NCBI GenBank assembly: GCA_028289195.1
Contig: JANQQR010000023.1
Span: 124,001-188,000 of the forward strand
DNA: 64,000 nucleotides
Direction: 5' to 3'
Source: Phycisphaerales bacterium
Lineage (GTDB): Bacteria; Planctomycetota; Phycisphaerae; Phycisphaerales; UBA1924
Below, one piece after another: positions 8,372 to 17,598 of the stretch. The notes beneath the pieces are model-generated. The model did not search any database, was not told the DNA's origin, and worked only from the letters and a program-made list of their open reading frames with translations. Numbering within the stretch: position 1 is the stretch's first letter; each line of letters starts with the position of its first letter. The translations under genes were made by a program, and so were the position numbers.

Positions 8372-11278
8372 TCAGCGGGCCCCCGCTTTCTGGGGTTCTG
8401 CCGCGACCGCGGGGGCGGCGCCGATGGCCTCGGACAGGAATTCCTCGAGCTGCTCGGCGTGCTTGGTCGGCGATCCGGTTGCCGGGGTCGCCGACGCGGG
8501 GCGCCCGACGTACGGCAGCTCCCACCCCCAAAGCTCCTGCATCAGGATCGACATGTGCTTCCAGGCACCCATGTTCTTGGGCTCTTCCTGAACCCAGAAG
8601 AAGTCGACGTCGTCCGGGTACAGGCTGATGATCTCCTCGAACCGGTCGGCGTGGAACGGGTAGGGCTGCTCGATGCGCACGATCGCGATCTCGCTCTGCT
8701 TCCCGACTTCTTCGCGACGCTTTACCAGGTCGTAGTAGACCTTCCCGCAGCACAGGATCAGGCGCTTGACCTTGCGCTTGGCGGTCTTCGTGGTGATCGT
8801 CTCGTCGTCGAGGATCTCCTGGAACGACCCCGACTCCAGCTGGGAGGCTCGGGAGGTGGCCACCGGGTGGCGGAGCAGGCTCTTGGGCGTCATCACGATC
8901 AGGGGTTTGCGGAACGGACGCTTCACCTGGCGACGCAGCAGGTGGAAGTACTGCGCAGGCGTCGTGGGGTAGGTCACCTGCATGTTGTCGTCGCCGCAGA
9001 GCTGGAGGAATCGCTCCAGGCGGGCGGACGAGTGCTCCGGCCCCTGGCCCTCGTACCCGTGCGGCAGCAGGAGCGTGAGGCTGCTCCAACGCTGCCACTT
9101 GGCCTCGGCCGAGGCGATGTACTGATCGATGATGACCTGCGATCCGTTCGCGAAGTCGCCGAACTGCGCTTCCCACAGCACGAGCGGGTCCGGCGACGCG
9201 AGGCTGAACCCGTACTCGAAGCCCATGCAGCTGAATTCGCTCAGGGGGCTATCGAAGACCGCGAGCCTGGCCTGCCGGGTGACGCCCTGCTCGTTCTCGG
9301 TGCCCGGTCCGTTCTCGGGATCCCCGAGCTCGCCCATCTCCCGGATGTGGTTCAGCGGGACGTACACCTCGGCGGTGTCCATGTCGCGGAGCGCCGCGTG
9401 GCGGTGGCTGAACGTCCCGCGACGGGAGTCCTGGCCGGTCAGGCGGACGAGGTGGCCGTCGACCAGCAGCGATCCGATGGCCAGCGCCTCGGCGGTGCCC
9501 CAGTCGAAGGCCTGGTCGTCCTTGATGCATGCCGAACGCGCCTGGAGCGTCTTGATCAGCTTGCGGTGCGGGGTGAAACCTTCCGGCCAGCGTCCGAGCG
9601 AATCGGAGATCTCGACGAGCGTGTCGTGGTCGACGCCGGTCTCGACCGGATCGAAATCGAAGCTCGTTGTCAGCCCGGCCCAACGCCGGTGACCGGGGTC
9701 CGGGGTGGGATCGACCGGGGTGTCCTTAATCTTTTCGTACGCGCGATCGAGTTCTTCGTCGAGCGAGCGCCGGATCTCGTCCATGTCCTTCTCATTGATC
9801 ACACCCTCGGCAAGCAGGCGCTCGGCGTAGGTCTTCAGGACGGACGGCTTGCGTTTGATCTGTGCGTAGAGGAGCGGCTGCGTGAACGCGGCCTCGTCGG
9901 TCTCGTTGTGACCATGCAGGCGGTAGCACTGCATGTCGATCACAACGTCCTTCTTGAACTTCATCCGGTAGTCGATCGCCAGTTTGGCGACGTGGACCAC
10001 TGCCTCGGGGTCCTCGCCGTTGACGTGGAAGATCGGCGCTTCCAGCATCTTGGCGATGTCGGTGCAGTAGCGCGTGGACCGCGCGTCTTCCTGGCCGGTG
10101 GTGAACCCGATAAGGTTGTTGATGACGATGTGCACGCAGCCGCCAACCGTGTACCCCTCGAGCTGAGAGAGATTGAAGGTCTCGGCGACGACGCCCTGCC
10201 CGATGAACGCGGCGTCGCCGTGCATGAGGATCGGCACGTGGCGTTCGCGGGCCCGGTCGCCCGCCAGGCGCTGCTTTGCGCGGCAGCGCCCGAGCACGAC
10301 GGCGCAGGCCGACTCGAGGTGCGACGGGTTGGAGGCCATGCAGATCCACACGTGCTTGCCCGAGCGGAGCACGCGGTTGGAGCTGAATCCGCGGTGGTAC
10401 TTCACGTCACCGCCGCCGAGCGCGGCGTCTTCCAGCCAGGCGTCCTCGAACTCCGTGAAGATCTGCTCGTACGTCTTGCCCACGATATTGGTCAGGACGT
10501 TTAGGCGCCCGCGGTGGCTCATGCCCATCACGAGTTCGGTCACGCCGTACTCGTCGCCCGACGCCTCGACCATCTGGTCAAGCATGGGGATGAGTGACTC
10601 GCCACCCTCGAGGCTGAAGCGCTTCACGCCCGGGTACCGCTTGCCGCAGAACTTCTCGAACAGCTCCGCCTTGTGGAGCTGGTACATGATGTGCACGCGC
10701 TCGCCGCGCGAGTAGGGCGTCGCGTTGCGCGACGATTCCATGCGGTGCGCCAGCCACTGATGCTCGTCCTCGTCGGTGATGTGGCTGAACTCGACGCCGA
10801 TCGAGCGGCAATAGGTCTGGTCGAGGATCTCGATGATGGTGCGCAGCGGAATCGGTGAGCCGTCGGGAGACAGCGAGCCGGCGTCGAACGTCGTCTCCAG
10901 ATTGGAGTCATCGAGTCCGTGGAACGACGGATCCAGCGAAGGTGGCAACGGACGCTCGCGACCGAACGGGTCGATCTCGGCGCACAGGTGCCCGACCTTT
11001 CGGTAGGACTCGATGAGGTTCGCGACCGCGGCCTGCGCGCGATCCTCGACGATCTTGGCATCGCCGGCCATCGCCGGCTGCGCCGCGCCGTTCGACTGTG
11101 CCGCGCCACCGGCGCCGAGTCTCGGCGAGGCGTGGGCCAGGTCGAAGCCCTCGAAGAACCGGCCCATGTCGGCGGGGACCGACTGCGGGTCGAGCTTCCA
11201 GCGCGTGTACTGCTCTTCCAGGTACCCGGCGTTCCAGCCATTGACCGATGCCGTCGTCGGTTTCGGTGCGTCGCTCAT
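8372..11278 (-). CDS. sucA: 2-Oxoglutarate dehydrogenase E1 component
   Basis: Thiamine diphosphate-dependent E1 of 968 residues that decarboxylates 2-oxoglutarate and succinylates the E2 lipoyl group. The N-terminus contains the family motif NAGYLEEQYTRWKLDP, followed by the transketolase-like region with the ThDP site (HGDAAFIGQGVVAE, INNLIGFTT) and the C-terminal pyrimidine-binding and transketolase-C domains (GYEGQGPEHSSAR). Length is typical of bacterial SucA. It is the first gene of sucAB and is divergent from the transhydrogenase gene, with 247 bases between the starts. Confidence 0.97.
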   Translation of the reverse strand: MSDAPKPTTASVNGWNAGYLEEQYTRWKLDPQSVPADMGRFFEGFDLAHASPRLGAGGAAQSNGAAQPAMAGDAKIVEDRAQAAVANLIESYRKVGHLCAEIDPFGRERPLPPSLDPSFHGLDDSNLETTFDAGSLSPDGSPIPLRTIIEILDQTYCRSIGVEFSHITDEDEHQWLAHRMESSRNATPYSRGERVHIMYQLHKAELFEKFCGKRYPGVKRFSLEGGESLIPMLDQMVEASGDEYGVTELVMGMSHRGRLNVLTNIVGKTYEQIFTEFEDAWLEDAALGGGDVKYHRGFSSNRVLRSGKHVWICMASNPSHLESACAVVLGRCRAKQRLAGDRARERHVPILMHGDAAFIGQGVVAETFNLSQLEGYTVGGCVHIVINNLIGFTTGQEDARSTRYCTDIAKMLEAPIFHVNGEDPEAVVHVAKLAIDYRMKFKKDVVIDMQCYRLHGHNETDEAAFTQPLLYAQIKRKPSVLKTYAERLLAEGVINEKDMDEIRRSLDEELDRAYEKIKDTPVDPTPDPGHRRWAGLTTSFDFDPVETGVDHDTLVEISDSLGRWPEGFTPHRKLIKTLQARSACIKDDQAFDWGTAEALAIGSLLVDGHLVRLTGQDSRRGTFSHRHAALRDMDTAEVYVPLNHIREMGELGDPENGPGTENEQGVTRQARLAVFDSPLSEFSCMGFEYGFSLASPDPLVLWEAQFGDFANGSQVIIDQYIASAEAKWQRWSSLTLLLPHGYEGQGPEHSSARLERFLQLCGDDNMQVTYPTTPAQYFHLLRRQVKRPFRKPLIVMTPKSLLRHPVATSRASQLESGSFQEILDDETITTKTAKRKVKRLILCCGKVYYDLVKRREEVGKQSEIAIVRIEQPYPFHADRFEEIISLYPDDVDFFWVQEEPKNMGAWKHMSILMQELWGWELPYVGRPASATPATGSPTKHAEQLEEFLSEAIGAAPAVAAEPQKAGAR

Positions 11279-11525
11279 CGGACTCTTTCAGGGGCCGCGG
11301 CCCCCCGGGTTGCGTGCGGAACGGAGTGGTCATTCCCGCCGCCGACGCCCCCGAATCGGCGACCACGAAGGATGATCGGGGATTCTAGGAGGAGCATCGG
11401 GCCGTGTCGGCCCGCACCTGCGAGAAATCGGTGAACAGACGCCGGCCGGCGGCTGGTAGTCTCTCGCGGCCGGGAGCCCTCGGGCCGATGAATGGAATGC
11501 TGAACCTCAGAGAGGACTCGGAGCG
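11279..11525. promoter_or_regulatory. Divergent promoter region sucA / sthA
   Basis: The 247 bases between the two start codons contain no open frame of interest and should hold both promoters. GC-rich short palindromes occur near 11291-11306. No recognisable operator or riboswitch was found. Confidence 0.4.
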
Positions 11526-12941
11526 ATGGATCGATTCGACCTGTGCGTGATCGGCAGCGGCCCCGCCGGCCAGAAGGCGGCGGTCCAGGCCGCCAAGCTG
11601 GGCAAGAGGGTTTGTGTCATCGAGCGGTCGGAGGTCGTCGGTGGCGCCGCGATCAACACCGGCACCATCCCTTCCAAGAGCCTCCGAGAGGCGATCCTGC
11701 ACCTCTCAGGCTTCAAGCACCGGGCGATGTTCGGCGAGAGCTACACCGTCAAAGAGCGGATCACCATCGAGGACCTGATCTACTGGTGCCAGCACATCAT
11801 CAAGGCCGAGATCGAGATCACCCGCTCGCAGCTCACCCGGAACGGCATCCAGATCTTCCGCGGCGAGGGCTGCTTCACCAACCCCGAGTGGATCGGGGTG
11901 GTCCACGGGTCCGACGTCCAGGGGATCAACGCAGAGAAGATCCTCATCGCCACGGGGTCACGCCCCGCACGACCCGGCCACATCCCCTTCGACAGCACCC
12001 ACGTCGTCGACGCCGACGCGCTGCTCCGATTGCCTCACCTGCCCAGGACCCTGCTCGTGGTCGGGGGCGGCGTGATCGGCACCGAGTACGCCTCGATGAT
12101 GCAGGCGCTCGGGGTGAAGGTGACCCTCGTCGAGGGGCGCAATCGCGTGCTTGACTTCCTCGATTCCGAGATCGGCGAGGCGCTGCAGTACCACCTGCGT
12201 CGGAACGAGATGACGCTCCGCATGGGCGAGAAGGTCGTCAAGGTCGAAGTGGTCGAAGCCCCCGCCAACGCGTCGAGCCACGACGGACGCCTGGTCGAGG
12301 CGACCCTCGAGAGCGGGAAGAGGCTGCGGGCCGAGTGCCTGCTCTACTGCGTCGGGCGCGAGGGCAACTCCAAGAGCCTCGAACTCGGGAAGATCGGCCT
12401 CTCTGCGGACTCCCGCGGCCGGATCCCCGTCAACGAGCACTACCAGACCGAGGTCGCCAACGTCTACGCGGTCGGTGATGTCATCGGGTTCCCGGCGCTC
12501 GCGTCGACCAGCATGGAGCAGGGGCGCCTGGCCGCGTGCCACATGTTCGGCTACGACTCCGAGACCTTCCGGGAGCTGTTCCCCTACGGCATCTACTCGA
12601 TCCCCGAGATCTCGATGGTCGGGTGGACCGAGGATCAGCTGACCGAGCAGGACATCCCGTTCGAGAGCGGCGTCGCCCAGTACAGGGAGATCGCCCGCGG
12701 GCAGCTCCTGGGCGATGTGGACGGCATGCTCAAGCTGCTGGTCCACCAGGACAGCCGCGCGGTGCTGGGCGTCCACTGCATCGGGAGCGGGGCGACCGAG
12801 ATCGTGCACATCGGGCAGGCCGTGATGGCGCTCCAGGGTACGGTGGACTACTTCATCAACACGGTCTTCAACTACCCGACGCTGGCCGAGTGCTACAAGG
12901 TGGCGGCCCTGAACGTCTCCAATAAGCTCGCCCACATGTGA
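11526..12941 (+). CDS. sthA: Soluble pyridine nucleotide transhydrogenase (SthA-type flavoprotein)
   Basis: FAD-dependent pyridine nucleotide-disulfide oxidoreductase-fold protein of 471 residues. The FAD-binding GSGPAGQKAA is at the N-terminus and the NAD(P)-binding GGGVIGTEYA is central. In dihydrolipoamide dehydrogenase this position reads Cys-x4-Cys; here it is AAINTGTIPSKS, so both redox cysteines are gone, which fits transhydrogenase and excludes an active E3. The C-terminal interface domain is complete (FNYPTLAECYKVAALN). It would exchange electrons between NADPH and NADH. An AGAGAGGA sequence precedes the ATG by 8-9 bases. Confidence 0.85.
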   Translation: MDRFDLCVIGSGPAGQKAAVQAAKLGKRVCVIERSEVVGGAAINTGTIPSKSLREAILHLSGFKHRAMFGESYTVKERITIEDLIYWCQHIIKAEIEITRSQLTRNGIQIFRGEGCFTNPEWIGVVHGSDVQGINAEKILIATGSRPARPGHIPFDSTHVVDADALLRLPHLPRTLLVVGGGVIGTEYASMMQALGVKVTLVEGRNRVLDFLDSEIGEALQYHLRRNEMTLRMGEKVVKVEVVEAPANASSHDGRLVEATLESGKRLRAECLLYCVGREGNSKSLELGKIGLSADSRGRIPVNEHYQTEVANVYAVGDVIGFPALASTSMEQGRLAACHMFGYDSETFRELFPYGIYSIPEISMVGWTEDQLTEQDIPFESGVAQYREIARGQLLGDVDGMLKLLVHQDSRAVLGVHCIGSGATEIVHIGQAVMALQGTVDYFINTVFNYPTLAECYKVAALNVSNKLAHM

Positions 12942-13136
12942 GCCCGGTGGGTTTGCGGACGTTCTCGGGCAGCACCGCCGACCCAGCCCGCGCATCTGCC
13001 CTCGCCGGGGCCCGGCCCCGGATTCGCCGTTTGACCCCGCTCGCCCCCTATCCGATGCCCTGATTGTGCGGGTTCCGCGCGCCGTGGTGTGCGCGGGGGG
13101 CCGGACTGTGTGCACGGATGGAAGGCGAGGCGAGCT
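12942..13136. other. Intergenic region sthA-motA with a GC palindrome
   Basis: A 7-bp perfect stem CCGGGGC/GCCCCGG with a 3-base loop lies at 13005-13021. It has no following T-run. No convincing sigma-28 or sigma-54 promoter for motA could be recognised. Confidence 0.35.
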
Positions 13137-13916
13137 GTGGATAAAGCGAGTCTGATCGGTCTCGTCGTCGGCCTGGGGATGATCGTGCTCGTCTTCTACA
13201 AGGCGTCGCACGGCAACTGGGCGATGTTCTGGTCCGACAAGGGCCTGTACATGGTGGGCGGCGGCTGCGTGGCGGTGATCTTCATGGCGATGCCCATGGA
13301 CAAGATCAAGCAGCTGCCCGGCTATATCAAGACGTTCATGTTCGAGAAGGGCATGAGCACGCTCGAGGTCATCGAGCTCATGAACAAGCTCAGCGAGAAG
13401 GCCCGTCGCGACGGCATCCTCTCGCTCGAAACCGAGATGGCCAACATCAAGGAGCCGTTCCTCACCAACTCGCTGAAGATGGCGATCGACGGCGTCGACC
13501 CCGACGCGATCGAGTCGGTCCAGCGACTCGAGATCCTGGCGATGCACGAGCGCCACAAGGCGGGCAAGAAGTTCTTCGACCTCATCAAGGTCTACGCACC
13601 GGGCTGGGGCCTTGTCGCCACGCTGATCGGCCAGATCGGCATGTTCGCCTTCCTCGGCGGCTCGATCGAGGTCATGGGCCACATGCTCGCGGTCGCGGTT
13701 GTCGCGACCATGTACGGCGCCGTTGCCGCCAACTGCATCGCCGGCCCCATGGGCGACAAGCTCGGGATGCGCTCCGCCGAGGAGATCCTCAACAAGGAGA
13801 TGATGCTCCAGGGCGTCCTCTCGATCCAGAACGGCGACAACCCGCGCACCACCATGGACAAGATGACCGCGTTCATGAGCCAGTCCGGCCGGGCCAAGAT
13901 GAAGCTCGCCGCCTGA
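13137..13916 (+). CDS. motA: Flagellar motor stator protein MotA
   Basis: Inner-membrane stator subunit of about 259 residues with four predicted membrane segments (about residues 5-20, 34-50, then two around residues 155-200) and a large cytoplasmic loop, as in MotA/PomA. The start is GTG at 13137, giving an N-terminus VDKASLIGLVVG typical of the family; a purine-rich GGAAGGCGAGG lies upstream. With MotB it would form the ion channel that drives flagellar rotation. motB follows after 25 bases. No other flagellar genes are in the window. Confidence 0.92.
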   Translation: MDKASLIGLVVGLGMIVLVFYKASHGNWAMFWSDKGLYMVGGGCVAVIFMAMPMDKIKQLPGYIKTFMFEKGMSTLEVIELMNKLSEKARRDGILSLETEMANIKEPFLTNSLKMAIDGVDPDAIESVQRLEILAMHERHKAGKKFFDLIKVYAPGWGLVATLIGQIGMFAFLGGSIEVMGHMLAVAVVATMYGAVAANCIAGPMGDKLGMRSAEEILNKEMMLQGVLSIQNGDNPRTTMDKMTAFMSQSGRAKMKLAA

Positions 13917-13941
13917 TCACCCGTGTGAGGAGGAGCCACCC

Positions 13942-14772
13942 GTGGCCGAAGAGCACGAGGAACATTCAGGCGGTGCAGACCACGAGGGCGGCGGCGGTGG
14001 CCACGGCGGTGGTGGCGGCGGCCATGCCATGGAGGAGGAGCATGAGGAGGGCGTGGCGGAGTGGATCGTCTCCTTCGCCGACAACGCTCTGCTCCAGATG
14101 GGCTTCTTCGTCATCCTGCTCGCGCTGAACATGAAGCCGGATTCCAACGGCCACGGCGGTCGTCCGTCCGAGGACGACAACACCGCCGAGCCGTCGGTCG
14201 CCATGGTCGACGGCGCGATCGCGATCCGCGAGGCGTTCAACAACCCGGTCAACATGTCGTCGTCCGAGATGGTCGACGCCCCGCTCATCCGGCGCATCAT
14301 CCAGCGCCGCGAAGGCACCAGCCTGGAGGACGGCCCCCCCGGCGACCGGCGCAACGTCGAGTCTGTGCGCCCGACCGACTACCGGCGCGAGGGCGGCCTG
14401 ATCATCTTCGATGAGGGCTCGGCGACGATCGACGAGCACGGCATGGAGGTCGTCAAGTCGCTGGCGTCCAAGTTCGCCGGGCGCAAGACAATCCTCGAGA
14501 TCCGGGGCCACACGAGCCTCGCCGAGGCCTATCGCCCGATGGACAAGGGCATGGCCCTGAGCTTCGAGCGTGCCATGGGCGTGTTCCACCAGCTCGCCGA
14601 CGCGGGCATCCGGCCCGACCAGATGCGCGTCGTGTCCGTCGGCGCCGGCGATCGCGCATCGCCCCAGGCCCGGGCCCGCGGCGAACGCGTGAACAACCAA
14701 CGCGTCGAGATCATCGTCACCGACGAGAACCTGCCCGACGATCCCTACTCCAAGGATCCCAGCGGCGGCTGA
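13942..14772 (+). CDS. motB: Flagellar motor protein MotB (OmpA-like domain)
   Basis: Stator partner of MotA, 276 residues. The GTG start follows AGGAGGAG at about 6 bases. The single membrane segment begins EWIVSFADNALLQMGFF, with the channel aspartate of the FAD motif retained. Residues about 150-265 form the OmpA-like peptidoglycan-binding domain (LSFERAMGVF, NNQRVEIIV). Odd feature: the first 38 residues before the membrane segment form an acidic, His- and Gly-rich stretch in place of the short basic N-terminus common in MotB. It converges on mutL with 8 bases between the stops. Confidence 0.9.
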   Translation: MAEEHEEHSGGADHEGGGGGHGGGGGGHAMEEEHEEGVAEWIVSFADNALLQMGFFVILLALNMKPDSNGHGGRPSEDDNTAEPSVAMVDGAIAIREAFNNPVNMSSSEMVDAPLIRRIIQRREGTSLEDGPPGDRRNVESVRPTDYRREGGLIIFDEGSATIDEHGMEVVKSLASKFAGRKTILEIRGHTSLAEAYRPMDKGMALSFERAMGVFHQLADAGIRPDQMRVVSVGAGDRASPQARARGERVNNQRVEIIVTDENLPDDPYSKDPSGG

Positions 14773-14780
14773 ACGCCCGG

Positions 14781-16661
14781 CTAGCTCCGCCCGAAGCGGC
14801 GCTCCAGCTCGGCGATCGTCATGCGGATCGTGGTCGGCCTGCCGTGCGGGCAGTTGCTGGACCGCTCGATCCGCTCGCGCATCGCCAGCAGCTCTTCCAG
14901 CTCGCTCTGGCTCATCGCGTCGCCGGCTTTGATCGCCGCCTTGCACGACATCATGTCGAGCACCTCGTGCAGCGCCGCCTCGCGCATCGACGCGGCGCTC
15001 TCGCCCGAGGGGCCGATCTTGGCCCAGCCCTCGGCATCGGCGCGTTCGAGCAGCTCGTCCATGAACGCGCCGGCCTCGACGCCCCGCTCAAGCAGCAGCG
15101 TGGGGAACGCGCTCACGCCGATCGAGCCGGGGCCGAGCGCCCGCGCCTCGATCCCCAGCGCCTCGGTCAGCCACGCCAGCGATTCGAGCATCTCGATGCG
15201 ATCGCCCGGGGCGTCCATCACCAGCGGCACGAGCATGCCCTGGGATTCCAGCGCTCCCATGCGCTCGATGCCGTCGAGCAGCTTCTGGAACATGGCGCGC
15301 TCGTGCAGCGCGTGCTGGTCGATGATCACCAGCCCTTGCTCGTCCTGCGTGACCAGGAACGAGTCGTGCACCTGGAGAACCTTCTCTGCCCGCCGGGCCT
15401 GGGGCAGCGGCGTTTCGACGGTCGACGGCGCCTGCTCGAAACGCTCGATGGCCTCGCGGGTCGCGCCGTAGTCCAACCGGGGCGATGAGGTCGAGGGCAT
15501 CGCCTGCTTGAACTCGCGCGCGAACGACTCTCCGGTGGTCGCCGGGCCGGCGCTTGGCGCGACCGGCGGTACGCTGCGCTGGGCCCACGGGTTCTCGCGC
15601 ACGCTCGGGGTCAGGTCGGCCCCCGCCAGCGCCGCCTTCACGCTCCGCAGCACCGCCGAGTGCACCACGCCCGAGTCGCGGAAGCGCACCTCGCTCTTGG
15701 CGGGGTGGACGTTGACGTCGACAGAAGCTGGATCGACCTGGATCATGATCAGCGCCGCCGGGTGGCGTCCCGGCTCGATCAGCCCCCGGTAGGCCTCCTT
15801 CAGGGCGTGCTGGATCGTCTTGTCGCGCACGGGCCGGCCGTTGATGAAGATGTGCTGCTTCTTGGTGTTCTGGCGGGCCAGTTCGGGCAGCCCGGCCATG
15901 CCCCAGATCGCGGCGGTGCGATCGTCGTCGTAAGCGTCGGCGCTGACCTCGAGGTAGGCCTCGTCCATCTCGGCTCCGAGCAGCGCGAGCGCGCGCTCCC
16001 GAGGACCCTGCCCGGGGGGCACATCGATCAGGTCGCGCCCGTCGCAGGAGAGGGTGAACCCGACGCCGGGGTGGGCGAGCGCCAGGTCGCGCACGATGTC
16101 GGCGCAGTGGTTCTGCTCGGTCTGGGGCGTGCGCAGGAAGCGCCGGCGGGCGGGGGTGTTGAAGAACAGGTTGCGCACGCCCACGCGCGTGCCCACCGGC
16201 CCGGCCTCGGGGCGGGCCTCGCCCCGGGTGTCGCCCTCGATGTCGATCACCGAGGCGCTGGTGTCGTCCGCGCTGCGCGAGCGGATCGACAGGCGCGACA
16301 CCGAGGCGATCGACGCCAGCGCCTCGCCCCGGAACCCCATGGTGCCGATGCGAGTCAGGTCTTCGGCGGACTCGATCTTGCTGGTGGCGTGGGGCGCCAG
16401 CGCCAGCGGCAACTGCTCGGGCGGGATGCCGCTGCCGTCGTCGGTCACGCGGATGAGCTCGATGCCCCCGCGCTCGAGCTCGACGCCAATACGCGTCGCC
16501 CCGGCGTCGAGGGCGTTGTCGACCAGTTCCTTCACGACCGACGCCGGGCGCTCGACCACCTCGCCGGCGGCGATCTGGTTCGCCACCAGCGCCGGGAGCC
16601 TGCGGATCTCGGGGCGGGCGGTGCTCACATCCGTGTGGAGCGTGCTGTCCATCGCGTGCAT
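14781..16661 (-). CDS. mutL: DNA mismatch repair protein MutL
   Basis: MutL of 626 residues: an N-terminal GHKL ATPase (IAAGEVVERPASVVKELVDN, DDGSGI, GFRGEAL) and a C-terminal dimerisation domain. The C-terminal domain keeps most elements of the latent endonuclease: DQHALHER (matching DQHA-x2-E), SCK, and CPHGRP near the end. The last residue of the canonical DQHA-x2-E-x4-E motif is Gln instead of Glu. The first ATG (16661) is used; an in-frame ATG three codons later is equally placed relative to a GGTAGG sequence. It is divergent from the transporter gene, with 41 bases between starts. Confidence 0.95.
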   Translation of the reverse strand: MHAMDSTLHTDVSTARPEIRRLPALVANQIAAGEVVERPASVVKELVDNALDAGATRIGVELERGGIELIRVTDDGSGIPPEQLPLALAPHATSKIESAEDLTRIGTMGFRGEALASIASVSRLSIRSRSADDTSASVIDIEGDTRGEARPEAGPVGTRVGVRNLFFNTPARRRFLRTPQTEQNHCADIVRDLALAHPGVGFTLSCDGRDLIDVPPGQGPRERALALLGAEMDEAYLEVSADAYDDDRTAAIWGMAGLPELARQNTKKQHIFINGRPVRDKTIQHALKEAYRGLIEPGRHPAALIMIQVDPASVDVNVHPAKSEVRFRDSGVVHSAVLRSVKAALAGADLTPSVRENPWAQRSVPPVAPSAGPATTGESFAREFKQAMPSTSSPRLDYGATREAIERFEQAPSTVETPLPQARRAEKVLQVHDSFLVTQDEQGLVIIDQHALHERAMFQKLLDGIERMGALESQGMLVPLVMDAPGDRIEMLESLAWLTEALGIEARALGPGSIGVSAFPTLLLERGVEAGAFMDELLERADAEGWAKIGPSGESAASMREAALHEVLDMMSCKAAIKAGDAMSQSELEELLAMRERIERSSNCPHGRPTTIRMTIAELERRFGRS

Positions 16662-16702
16662 CCTACCACCCGCCTCCGGCGATTACCCTGTTGCCCACGC
16701 CC

Positions 16703-17581
16703 ATGAGCTCCGACCACCTCCCCACCGAGCAGTACACCTACGACGGCCTGCCCGCACTGAGCCCGCGCACGCTCCACAACCGGCGCGAGCGCGTGTTCCT
16801 GGTCTTCGCCGGCGTCTTCCTGGGCAGCCTGGCGATGCTCAACGTGCTGGGCATCACCCGCTTCATCAAGCTGTGGGACACCGGCGCGACGATCGGCACG
16901 ACCGACATCGTCTTCGGTGTGGCCGTCGGCGTGCTGCCCTACCCGATCACATTCCTCTGCACCGACTTCATCAGCGAGCTCTACGGGCGCAAGCGGGCGA
17001 GCCAGGTGGTGTGGGTGGGGTTCATCCTGAACATCTGGGTGGTGCTGATCCTGTGGGTGGGCGGCCTGCTGCCGGGCTACACGGCGCTCGACCCGGCCAC
17101 CGGCATGCCGCCCCAGCCGGAGTGGGACGCGACGGCAGGCGTGTATCGCGAGACGGGCTGGACGTTCTTCCAGGTGCGCTCGCTGGCGTTCGGGGCGGTG
17201 GCAGCGTCGATGATCGCCTACCTCGCGGCGCAGCTCGTGGACGTCCACGTGTTCCACTTCTGGAAGAAGCTGACGAACAACAAGTACCTCTGGCTGCGCA
17301 ACAACTGTTCCACGCTGGTCAGCCAGCTCGTCGACACGACGTCGGTGATCCTGATCACCCACTTCTACGCCAAGGCGCTCCCCATCGACGACAGCGGCTC
17401 GCTCGGCCTGCAATTGCTGCTGTTCATCGCGACCGGCTACGTGTTCAAGATGCTGTGCGCGCTGGCGGACACGATCCCGTTCTGCATCGGCGCCGTGTGG
17501 CTCGCCCGCCACCTCAGGCTGCCCCCGCCCGGTCTGCCCGACCCGCCTGCTGCGGCTGCTGTCGAGGCGGGTGTGGGGTAG
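16703..17581 (+). CDS. Queuosine precursor transporter (YhhQ/DUF165 family)
   Basis: Membrane protein of 292 residues with about six or seven hydrophobic segments. Family features are the conserved TDFISELYGRK in the second half of the first repeat, the RNNCSTLVSQLVDT segment and a late FKMLCALADT. YhhQ-type proteins import queuine or preQ0/preQ1 for tRNA modification. ATG at 16703 is chosen over the TTG at 16691 because it gives a normal N-terminus. A HIT-family gene begins 17 bases downstream, so the two are probably co-transcribed. Confidence 0.85.
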   Translation: MSSDHLPTEQYTYDGLPALSPRTLHNRRERVFLVFAGVFLGSLAMLNVLGITRFIKLWDTGATIGTTDIVFGVAVGVLPYPITFLCTDFISELYGRKRASQVVWVGFILNIWVVLILWVGGLLPGYTALDPATGMPPQPEWDATAGVYRETGWTFFQVRSLAFGAVAASMIAYLAAQLVDVHVFHFWKKLTNNKYLWLRNNCSTLVSQLVDTTSVILITHFYAKALPIDDSGSLGLQLLLFIATGYVFKMLCALADTIPFCIGAVWLARHLRLPPPGLPDPPAAAAVEAGVG

Positions 17582-17598
17582 GCGGTACCCTGACGCCC

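Noticed and set aside
7343..10504. Open frame of 1053 codons opposite sucA and sucB
   Set aside because: It is exactly antisense to two complete, well-matched genes and has no recognisable protein features; long antisense frames are expected at this G+C.
11526..12941. Dihydrolipoamide dehydrogenase (E3) next to sucAB
   Set aside because: Both redox-active cysteines are replaced, so it cannot act as E3; transhydrogenase fits better.
16054..17598. Upstream part of the frame that ends in the HIT gene
   Set aside because: It runs antisense through mutL and out of frame through the transporter; only the last 139 codons from 17599 have family features.
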